Shown here piece after piece: positions 10,514 to 18,852 of a DNA stretch of 18,852 nt (its first letter is position 1; each line of letters opens with the position of its first letter). Below the pieces are notes generated by a model. That model was not told the origin of the DNA and did no database searches. It worked only from the letters and a program-made list of their open reading frames with translations. Position numbers and translations under genes: made by a program. Source of the stretch: CAYSYY01 sp964576115 [NCBI: uncultured Gemmatimonadota bacterium]. Lineage in GTDB: Bacteria > Blakebacterota > Blakebacteria > Blakebacterales. The stretch is from NCBI GenBank assembly GCA_964576115.1, contig CAZNUA010000058.1, forward strand, positions 1 through 18,852, in the 5' to 3' direction.

Positions 10514-10972
10514 GTGCCGGCTCAGGATCGTTGCCGGGTCCGGATACAGCGTCTGCAGTCCGCCCCCCCGGTCACCCTGCCCGAATACGAAAGCGGGGGC
10601 GCGGCGGGCATGGATGTCCGGGCCTGTCTGGAGCAACCGCTGGTTATTCCTCCCGGGGGAACGGCTCTGGTCCCGACCGGATTCGCGATCGCTCTCCCGG
10701 ACGGGTACGAAGCTCAGCTCCGGCCCCGCAGCGGACTGGCGCTGAAACAGGCCTTGAGTCTGGCCAATACTCCGGGCACCATCGACAGCGATTATCGGGG
10801 CGAGGTGCGGGTCATCATGATCAATCACGGCTCCGAGCCGTTCACGATCGAGAACGGAATGCGCATCGCGCAGATGGTCGTGGCCCCGGTCAGCAGAGTA
10901 GAATGGGACGAGGTATCCGAACTGCCCGAAACCGATCGGGGTGCCGGCGGTTTCGGTTCGACGGGACACTGA
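10514..10972 (+). CDS. dut: Deoxyuridine 5'-triphosphate nucleotidohydrolase (dUTPase)
   Basis: This trimeric enzyme hydrolyses dUTP to dUMP and pyrophosphate, keeping uracil out of DNA and supplying dUMP for dTMP synthesis. From GTG 10514 the protein is 152 residues, the normal length. All five family motifs are visible: A-G-M-D-V-R-A (31-37), P-R-S-G-L-A (71-76), [11 protein letters not shown] (88-98) with catalytic D91, [10 protein letters not shown] (117-126), and the glycine-rich C-terminal [10 protein letters not shown] (142-151) that closes over the substrate. If GTG 10478 were used, 12 extra charged residues would be added and the gene would overlap the peptidase stop (GTGA). The strong ribosome binding site makes the shorter form more likely. 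Confidence 0.97.
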   Translation: MPAQDRCRVRIQRLQSAPPVTLPEYESGGAAGMDVRACLEQPLVIPPGGTALVPTGFAIALPDGYEAQLRPRSGLALKQALSLANTPGTIDSDYRGEVRVIMINHGSEPFTIENGMRIAQMVVAPVSRVEWDEVSELPETDRGAGGFGSTGH

Positions 10973-10975
10973 CCC

Positions 10976-12940
10976 ATGAGTTCACGGATCGACCAGAGCT
11001 ATCTCGAGTACTGGGGTTTTCACCGGGCGCCTTTCGCCCTGACTCCCGATCCCGACATGCTCTATCTCTCCAAGCAGCACCGCGAGTGCCTGCTGCGGCT
11101 GCAGTATGCCATTGCCGGCAACAAGGGCGGGGCGCTGCTGGTGAGCGAAAATCCCGGCGACGGCAAGACCAGCGTCCTGCGCCGGCTCGAAAAAGATCTC
11201 TCGGCCGCCGAGAACGAGGAGTACCGGATCGTCTTCATCGATCATCCCACCCTGACTCCCAACCAGATGCTCTGGGAGATGCTCCGTCAGCTCGGTCTGG
11301 GTGAGGTGCGGGGCGAAAAGATCCAGAACCTGCTGCAGCTGCGTGAAGCCCTGATCGAGATGTACGAGCGGGGCCAGCGCTGCGTTTTCATTCTCGACGA
11401 GGGCCAGCTCCTGGCCGACCGCCCCGAACTGATGCAGGAATTCCGGGTGCTGCTCAACTACACCGTGGGGGACACCTTCCTGCTGACCTTCATCTTCAGC
11501 GGCCAGAGCGAACTCGAGGGCGCGATGAAGCGCCTGCCCGAATTCTACCAGCGCCTGCCGGTCCGCTATTTTCTGCACAGCATGGATCTGGCCGATACCG
11601 GCCGGATGATCAGCCATCGCCTCAAAGTGGCCGGGTACGGGGGGCCGCCCCTGTTCAGCGAGAGCGCCGTGCGGGAGATCTATCGTTATTCTCAGGGCAT
11701 TCCCCGGGTCATCTGTTCGGTGGCCGATCTCTGCCTGGTCGTCGGACACAGCCGTTCGGTCCGCGTCATCCACGACAGCGAAGTCTTCATGGCCGTGCGC
11801 GATCTCGATCGCACCACCCAGGACGGGTATCACTACTACCACTTTCTCCGTTCGGCCGGTTCGTCCTCGCCGGAGGAAGAAGAGGAGATCCTGGCCGCCG
11901 AAGCCGAGCGCGACCGGCAGGAGGCCGAGGCCGCTCTGGAACGGCTGGAGAGCGCAGAGGCCGGTGAAGATGAGGCCGTGGTCACGACGCTGTCGGCCCA
12001 GATCGAGGCCTGGACGCCTTCTGAGGAGGCCTCAGAGCCTTTTGAGGGCGATTCCGGGACCGCCGTCGTCCCCGACGATGAAGCCGAACCGGAAGCGCCC
12101 GTTGAACGGGACCTCGGGGCTGTCGAGGAATCCCGGGACGAACCCGAACCGGAACCGGAAACCGGACCGGAATATGAACCTGTACCGGAACCGGAACAGG
12201 AGCCCGAGCCGGAACCGGAACCAGAGCTGGAACCGGAACCGGAGTATGTCCTGCCCGAAACCGGTGTGGAAGCGGCCGAGGAGGACGTCGTACCGGTCGA
12301 GCCCGTCCGGCCGCTCTGGATACGGGATGCAGATGACGAGGCGGAGCTGATTCACTGCCCCCTGTGCGGTGTGAGCCAGCCGGCCGATCGGACCACCTGC
12401 GTGCAGTGCGGCAGCCCGTTGTACTGGATCTGCCCCTCATGCCAGCATCGCAACACTGCCCATCGGCCGCGCTGCGATCGCTGCGGTCAGAGCCTGTCCC
12501 GGGCGGTGGCCGACGTGGAAGCGGCCCTGCGCGACACCATCTCCACCTCGGCGGCGGCCGCCGACTGGGGGGTGTTGACCGCCCCTGATTTCAGCCTCAA
12601 CCTGGCCGAGGGCGAGAAGATTCTGGCGGTCGTGAAAAACAAGCCGCTCTTCGGACGGGGAATCACGATTCGGGCCCGGACCGACGCCTGGGGAGAGCGG
12701 GAGAAGAAGGCGACGATCGTCCTCACCAATCACCGCCTGCACGTCGTGGCTGCCGAACTGCAGAGCCGCGTACCCTATCACGAACTCCAGGGAGTGAGGG
12801 CCACCCGCGGCAAGATTCATCTCTTCCATGGCTCCGGCGGTGTCCGGCTAAGCTACCCCGCCACCGATACGGGGGTCTACGAACTCGTCCGGGCCCTGAT
12901 CGAGTTCCTCGATTTCCAGATCCGCAGGTACCGGGTGTGA
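10976..12940 (+). CDS. ExeA-like AAA ATPase with Pro/Glu linker, double zinc ribbon and PH-like domain
   Basis: A 654-residue multidomain protein. Residues 1-285 match the ExeA/MshM-type AAA ATPases: an N-terminal Y-W-G-F-H-R-A-P-F-A-L-T-P-D-P module, Walker A N-P-G-D-G-K-T-S (59-66, K64), Walker B V-F-I-L-D-E-G-Q (137-144, D141/E142), a sensor-1-like F-S-G-Q-S-E-L (174-180) and a sensor-2-like G-I-P-R (241-244). Then come an acidic segment (about 299-388), a Pro/Glu repeat (about 389-424), two CxxC...CxxC zinc ribbons (C461, C464, C475, C478; C486, C489, C500, C503) and a C-terminal bacterial PH-like domain (about 545-645, with I-V-L-T-N-H-R-L-H-V-V). No transmembrane segment is seen, so it is probably cytoplasmic. 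ExeA relatives help assemble envelope secretion machinery, often through peptidoglycan-binding domains absent here. The role is unknown. The stop overlaps the next gene's GTG start. Confidence 0.85.
   Translation: MSSRIDQSYLEYWGFHRAPFALTPDPDMLYLSKQHRECLLRLQYAIAGNKGGALLVSENPGDGKTSVLRRLEKDLSAAENEEYRIVFIDHPTLTPNQMLWEMLRQLGLGEVRGEKIQNLLQLREALIEMYERGQRCVFILDEGQLLADRPELMQEFRVLLNYTVGDTFLLTFIFSGQSELEGAMKRLPEFYQRLPVRYFLHSMDLADTGRMISHRLKVAGYGGPPLFSESAVREIYRYSQGIPRVICSVADLCLVVGHSRSVRVIHDSEVFMAVRDLDRTTQDGYHYYHFLRSAGSSSPEEEEEILAAEAERDRQEAEAALERLESAEAGEDEAVVTTLSAQIEAWTPSEEASEPFEGDSGTAVVPDDEAEPEAPVERDLGAVEESRDEPEPEPETGPEYEPVPEPEQEPEPEPEPELEPEPEYVLPETGVEAAEEDVVPVEPVRPLWIRDADDEAELIHCPLCGVSQPADRTTCVQCGSPLYWICPSCQHRNTAHRPRCDRCGQSLSRAVADVEAALRDTISTSAAAADWGVLTAPDFSLNLAEGEKILAVVKNKPLFGRGITIRARTDAWGEREKKATIVLTNHRLHVVAAELQSRVPYHELQGVRATRGKIHLFHGSGGVRLSYPATDTGVYELVRALIEFLDFQIRRYRV
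12140..12244 (+). repeat. Pro/Glu dipeptide-coding low-complexity repeat
   Basis: Tandem, imperfect GAACCG/GAGCCG units encode about 35 residues dominated by alternating Glu and Pro (residues 389-423 of the ATPase). Such Pro-Glu stretches form stiff extended spacers, as in TonB. Here it separates the ATPase from the zinc ribbons. Confidence 0.8.
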
Positions 12941-14265
12941 GCAGCCGGTTGCGCATGCTTGCTGCCGCGGCACTGATTGCCGCGCTCCCCGCGCCGGTAC
13001 TGGCCGGCGATCCCCCCCCGGGACCGCCGTGGACGATGACCTGGTCCGAGGCCCGGACCCGGGCTCTGGAACGCGGACAGCCGATCTTTATCTATTTCAC
13101 AAAGACCTACTGACCGCACTGTGTCCCGCTGGAGCGGGACGTTCTCTCCAATCCCGGCCTCGAGCCCTGGTACGGCCGGGTGACCTGGCTCTTCGCCAAT
13201 CGCAATTTCGCCTGGGACCACCGCGACGAGATTCTATCCGGACCGGCCCCGGACCTGGCCGCCGTTCCCGACTCGGTGACGGCCGACCTCGAAGCCCTGC
13301 GGATACACGATCGCTTCGGAATATCCTCCTGGCCGCAGATGATCGCCTGCGATCCTCGCGATATGCGCCTCTTCGGTTCTCCGGAGCGCACGGTCGAGAG
13401 CGTGGAGGCCCTGCTGGACCGGGCCTGCGAAGAGATGGCCGCCGCCTCTTCTCCCCGCCTGCCGCCGCCGGTTCTGGCGGCCGAGGAGCTCGAAAAGCTC
13501 CTGCTGCGGGTCGAGCGCAGTTCGGCCCCGGCCGAAGTACTCAGTACTGCGCAGAAACGGGTCCTGAACCGGCTCCTGTCCGATGAGGGCAGCGATATCG
13601 TACTGCGTCTGCGGGCTCTTCAGATCGTGATCAGGACCGATCCGGCACACGTGAGACAGCTGGCCCCGGCCCTGCTGCAGGTGCCCAACGATCCCTTCCG
13701 CTACGCCGTCATGGGCGTTCTGGCGGCCGATCCCGATCCGCGTACCGAGCCCGATCTGCTGAGAATCTTCCGGTTGGCGGGCCAGGAGGTTGCGAGCCGC
13801 AATCCCAATGTCCTGCGCATCAACGCCGTACGGGCCCTGGGACCCGGCGGCGGTTCCGCGGCCGTGGCGGCTTTCTCCGACGTGCTGGCCGACCCCGATC
13901 CGCGCAATTACCTGCACCGGCTGCTGGTCGAGACCTGCGGCCAGATCGGCGCCCGGACCCCGAGGGATGCGCGGGGTCCGATCCTGGAGGTACTGCTCGG
14001 GGCGGTGCCCGGCCCGGTCGCGGCCGGCGCTGATGAGCAGACAGCGAGAATCGAGGAGCGCCTGGCTCTGGCCATGGTCCGCAGCGTGCGGACGGCCCTG
14101 GCCGCCATGGGCGGCGAGGAGGGTCTGCCCGCGGTCCCTGCACAGTGGGGCGAAGCCGAATATCGGGCCTGGCTCGAGGCCCTGCGGGCGGCAATCGGCT
14201 CCAGGAGCCAGCGCAAACCACACCATCGTCGGTTACTCCGACAGACTCCTGCCGCGGTCCGTTGA
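12937..14265 (+). CDS. Predicted exported thioredoxin-like selenoprotein with helical-repeat C-terminus (in-frame TGA = Sec59)
   Basis: Reading TGA 13111-13113 as selenocysteine gives one 442-residue protein. Residues 1-23 form a signal peptide (R-L-R-M, then an Ala/Leu core ending V-L-A before G-D-P). Residues about 32-150 look thioredoxin-like: W-S-E-A-R-T-R-A-L-E-R-G-Q-P-I-F-I-Y-F-T, redox motif U59-P-H-C62, then E-R-D-V-L-S-N-P as in thioredoxin_7-type proteins, and a cis-Pro loop F-G-I-S-S-W-P-Q (P133). UPHC is the selenium version of the CPHC motif of DsbA. Residues about 190-425 are Leu/Ala/Arg-rich helical pairs, HEAT-like around 220-345. GTG 12937 overlaps the preceding stop (GTGA); ATG 12955 is an alternative that shortens the signal peptide. 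No other in-frame stop occurs, and a SECIS-like hairpin follows the TGA. Alternatives are a nonsense mutation or a sequencing error. Function: probably an extracytoplasmic thiol/disulfide or peroxide reaction; substrate unknown. Confidence 0.82.
13111..13113 (+). other. Predicted selenocysteine (UGA) codon
   Basis: This TGA is codon 59 from GTG 12937. It sits where thioredoxin-fold proteins carry the nucleophilic first Cys: it follows the strand I-F-I-Y-F-T-K-T-Y and is followed by P-H-C. The reading frame is open for 58 codons before it and 383 sense codons after it, and protein-family similarity continues across it. Confidence 0.82.
13121..13142 (+). promoter_or_regulatory. Putative bacterial SECIS element
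   Basis: A perfect 7-bp GC-rich stem pairs GTCCCGC (13123-13129) with GCGGGAC (13134-13140) around a TGGA loop (13130-13133). Two G-U wobble pairs (13122/13141 and 13121/13142) can extend it. The loop has G at its second position, and 17 bases separate the TGA from that G. Bacterial SECIS elements lie within the coding region just after the UGA and typically have a small apical loop with G in its first two positions, about 16-37 bases downstream. This hairpin fits those rules. Binding by SelB is inferred, not shown. Confidence 0.72.
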
Positions 14266-14290
14266 CTTGTCCCGGGGGCGCGCCTATTAT
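14262..14290 (+). promoter_or_regulatory. Sigma-70-type promoter for asnS
   Basis: TTGACT (14262-14267) and TATTAT (14285-14290) are separated by 17 bases, each one mismatch from the consensus -35 and -10 boxes. Transcription should start near 14297, leaving a leader of about 38 bases before asnS. The -35 box overlaps the stop codon of the selenoprotein gene (TGA 14263-14265), and the AT-rich -10 stands out in this GC-rich sequence. It suggests that asnS and probably leuS form a separate transcription unit. Confidence 0.75.
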
Positions 14291-14334
14291 GCGCTCTCGC
14301 GTTCAGACCAACCTTTTCATCGGGTGCGGCGGTC

Positions 14335-15633
14335 ATGGTTGAGGCCTACATCAGCGATATCGGTGCTCACGAGGGGCGGGAAGTCACCCTCAAGGGCTGG
14401 CTCTATAACAAGCGTTCGAGCGGAGGGGTGTGGTTTCTGCTCCTGCGTGACGGAACCGGCATCATCCAGTGCGTGGTGCGTTCCGAAGACGTGGCGGAGG
14501 ATGTTTTCGCCCTCTACGACGGGCTGAATCAGGAAGCTTCGGTCATCGTCACCGGCAGCGTCAGGGCCGATGAGCGGGCCCCGGGGGGCTATGAGCTGAG
14601 TGTGAGCGAAACGGGGATCGAAGTCGTCCAGAACGCCGCCGATTACCCCATCACACCCAAGGAACACGGGGCCGCGTTCCTGCTCGACCACCGCCACCTC
14701 TGGCTGCGGTCCAGCCGGCAGTGGGCCATCATGCGCATTCGGGCCCGGACCATCAGGGCCATCCGCGACTGGCTCGACGGCAACGGCTTCGTCAACGTCG
14801 ACACGCCGATCTTCACCCCCAATGCGGCCGAGGGCACCACGACCCTGTTCCCGGTCGAATATTTCGGCGATACGGTTTACCTGACCCAGTCGGGCCAGCT
14901 GTACAACGAGGCCAACATCATGGCCCACGGCAAGGTCTACTGCTTCGGGCCCACCTTCAGGGCCGAAAAGAGCAAGACCCGGCGTCATCTGACAGAGTTC
15001 TGGATGGTAGAACCCGAGATGGCCTGGTTCGACCTGGAGGACAACATGGTCGTCATCGAGCAGCTGGTTTCGGCCATGGTGCACGACGTGCTCGCCGATT
15101 GCGCCCATGAACTCGAGGTCCTGGAGCGCGATCCCGCTCCACTCCAGGCCGTCCAGGCGCCTTTTGAGCGTCTTCATTACGATGAGGCGGTCCGCATTCT
15201 GCAGGACGCCGGGCACGATTTCGACTGGGGGAGCGATTTCGGAGCCCCCGACGAGGTGGAGCTGGCGACCCATTTCGACCGGCCCTTTTTCGTGACCCAC
15301 TTCCCGGCCGCGGTCAAAGCCTTTTACATGAGCCGCGATCCCGAACGCCCCGAATGCGCCCTGGCGGTCGATCTGCTGGCCAGCGAGGGCTACGGGGAGC
15401 TGGTCGGAGGCTCGCAGCGCGAGGACGATCTCGAGGAACTCGTGAAACGCATCCGCGAGCACGAACTGCCCCCGGAGGTCTTCGACTGGTACCTGGACCT
15501 GCGCCGTTTCGGGACCGTACCGCACAGCGGGTTCGGGATGGGCCTGGAGCGGGTGGTGAGCTGGTTGTGCGGGATCGAACACATCCGCGAAACGATTCCG
15601 TATCCGCGCCTGCTGCACCGGATCCGTCCCTGA
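14335..15633 (+). CDS. asnS: Asparagine--tRNA ligase (AsnRS)
   Basis: A 432-residue class IIb aminoacyl-tRNA synthetase that charges tRNA-Asn with asparagine. Residues 1-105 form the OB-fold anticodon-binding domain ([18 protein letters not shown]). The catalytic domain has an H-L-W-L-R segment (121-125), [13 protein letters not shown] (166-178), T-Q-S-G-Q-L-Y-N-E (184-192), motif 2 [15 protein letters not shown] (208-222) and motif 3 G-F-G-M-G-L-E-R-V (399-407). The [17 protein letters not shown] run and the E-G-T-T-T-L-F region are typical of AsnRS rather than AspRS. ATG 14335 gives the natural start; the ribosome binding site is weak (GGTG/GCGG). A promoter lies directly upstream. A dedicated AsnRS implies direct Asn-tRNA charging in this organism. 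Confidence 0.95.
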   Translation: MVEAYISDIGAHEGREVTLKGWLYNKRSSGGVWFLLLRDGTGIIQCVVRSEDVAEDVFALYDGLNQEASVIVTGSVRADERAPGGYELSVSETGIEVVQNAADYPITPKEHGAAFLLDHRHLWLRSSRQWAIMRIRARTIRAIRDWLDGNGFVNVDTPIFTPNAAEGTTTLFPVEYFGDTVYLTQSGQLYNEANIMAHGKVYCFGPTFRAEKSKTRRHLTEFWMVEPEMAWFDLEDNMVVIEQLVSAMVHDVLADCAHELEVLERDPAPLQAVQAPFERLHYDEAVRILQDAGHDFDWGSDFGAPDEVELATHFDRPFFVTHFPAAVKAFYMSRDPERPECALAVDLLASEGYGELVGGSQREDDLEELVKRIREHELPPEVFDWYLDLRRFGTVPHSGFGMGLERVVSWLCGIEHIRETIPYPRLLHRIRP

Positions 15634-15682
15634 GGTCGGATCAGACGTAAACCATAACATGATACATTCAGGCTAAGATCAT
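15634..15682 (+). other. AT-richer asnS-leuS spacer
   Basis: This 49-base spacer is much richer in A and T than its surroundings. It contains several -10-like hexamers (for example TAAGAT at 15674-15679), but no convincing -35 box is paired with them. No Shine-Dalgarno sequence precedes the leuS ATG at 15683, and no terminator hairpin is seen. A weak promoter or an A/U-rich translation-enhancing leader is possible. Confidence 0.4.
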
Positions 15683-18226
<2,544 letters not shown>

Positions 18227-18262
18227 CCGGCGCGACCCGGGAGAGCAGACTGGTATCTCCGG

Positions 18263-18269
18263 AAGGAGG
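18263..18269 (+). promoter_or_regulatory. Ribosome binding site for the CPBP protease gene
   Basis: AAGGAGG lies nine bases before GTG 18279 and supports that codon as the start of the last, incomplete gene. Confidence 0.75.
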
Positions 18270-18278
18270 GCTCTGCCC

Positions 18279-18852
18279 GTGAATCCGGAATCCGAAACCC
18301 GTCCCACCCCTGCGCCGCCTCCCGAGCCGGATCCGCAGACCGGACCGGAGGATCCTTTCCTGCGGGTCAGGGTTCGCACGCTCATTCTCTGGGTTCCATT
18401 AATTCTGATGGCCACGGGGATCGCGGCCACCATTGCCGGACACCTGTTCTATGGCGACCTGTGGGAGACCGATGATGTCATACCGGTCCTTTTCTACGGT
18501 TTCGATCTGGGCCTGATCCTCTGGGTGCTGCGACAGAATACACGGGCGGGGATCGATTTCGAACGGCTGGTCGGTCGGAGGCCGGCCGACTTTCCCTACA
18601 TCCGGCTCGTCCCGCTGTCACTGGCCCTGATCTTCCTCTCGGTCGCCGTGATGATGCTCGTCGGCTCTCTGTTCACGCTCCTGGACGTCGTGCCCCCCTG
18701 GGTCGAAGCCGACGGCGCCGACGCCGGCTTCGAGGGACTCCCGCTCCTGCACCGGCTGGCGATGATTATCCTGCTGGCCCCGGTTCTGGAGGAGATCGTC
18801 TTCCGGGGCTATTTTCTGCACCGTTTCGCCGCCAAATGGAACCTGCGGGCCG
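18279..18852 (+). CDS. CPBP family intramembrane glutamic protease (partial, runs off the window)
   Basis: The frame from GTG 18279 stays open to the window edge (191 codons). Residues 1-30 are a Pro/Glu-rich soluble N-terminus. Hydrophobic segments follow around residues 32-52 (L-I-L-W-V-P-L-I-L-M-A-T-G-I), 66-80, and 108-130 (L-A-L-I-F-L-S-V-A-V-M-M-L-V). A helix then carries L-A-P-V-L-E-E-I-V-F-R-G-Y-F (166-179), which is the EExxxR motif (E171, E172, R176) of the CPBP/CAAX-protease-like (Abi) family. These membrane enzymes cleave proteins within the bilayer; bacterial members range from CAAX-like processing to bacteriocin immunity, and the substrate here cannot be told. The later conserved H-motifs lie beyond the window. 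The gap to leuS is 52 bases, so it may belong to the same transcript. Confidence 0.85.
   Translation, partial: MNPESETRPTPAPPPEPDPQTGPEDPFLRVRVRTLILWVPLILMATGIAATIAGHLFYGDLWETDDVIPVLFYGFDLGLILWVLRQNTRAGIDFERLVGRRPADFPYIRLVPLSLALIFLSVAVMMLVGSLFTLLDVVPPWVEADGADAGFEGLPLLHRLAMIILLAPVLEEIVFRGYFLHRFAAKWNLRA

Noticed and set aside
12937-13113. A pseudogene broken by a nonsense mutation
   Set aside because: The TGA lies exactly at the redox cysteine position, with intact frame, conserved residues and a SECIS-like hairpin after it. A random nonsense mutation would rarely give this combination. It remains the main alternative.
13180-14265. A stand-alone 361-residue cytoplasmic gene starting at GTG 13180
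   Set aside because: It would begin in the middle of the thioredoxin fold, lose the redox motif and lack a ribosome binding site. The open frame and family similarity extend upstream through the TGA to GTG 12937.

Overview
This is a gene-dense, GC-rich bacterial chromosome segment with every supported gene on the + strand and no gap over about 75 bases. The first 11 kb follows the classical order for translation and RNA-metabolism genes: the tail of a probable nusA, an L7Ae-like ylxQ, infB (IF2), ylxP (DUF503), rbfA, a DHH-family nrnA, truB, ribF, rpsO, pnp, an M16 processing peptidase and dut. Genes overlap by 4-8 bp or are a few bases apart, so most are probably translated from one long transcript. 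The species cannot be named from the window. The gene order is widespread, and only 'GC-rich bacterium, probably diderm' is a fair reading.

After dut, the same transcription unit continues into two unusual genes (10976-14265). The first encodes a 654-residue protein joining an ExeA-like AAA ATPase, a Pro/Glu repeat linker, two four-cysteine zinc ribbons and a C-terminal PH-like domain. The second overlaps it by 4 bp. It looks like two fragments separated by an in-frame TGA at 13111-13113, but the TGA lies exactly where the first cysteine of a thioredoxin-fold C-x-x-C motif is expected (reading U-P-H-C). The frame is open on both sides, and a strong 7-bp hairpin with a UGGA loop begins 9 bases after the TGA. 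I interpret it as a selenocysteine codon with a bacterial SECIS element. The predicted product is an exported 442-residue thioredoxin-like selenoprotein with a helical-repeat C-terminal half. This is the main discovery in the window.

From 14262 a new transcription unit begins. A near-consensus sigma-70 promoter overlaps the selenoprotein stop codon and precedes asnS (asparaginyl-tRNA synthetase), followed by leuS (leucyl-tRNA synthetase). The window ends inside a CPBP-family intramembrane protease gene that has a strong ribosome binding site and a GTG start.

Together the genes cover translation initiation (IF2), 30S maturation (RbfA, S15), tRNA modification and charging (TruB, AsnRS, LeuRS), RNA decay (PNPase, NrnA), flavin cofactor synthesis (RibF), nucleotide-pool cleaning (Dut) and processing proteases. 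The ATPase/selenoprotein pair is an accessory addition of unknown role.
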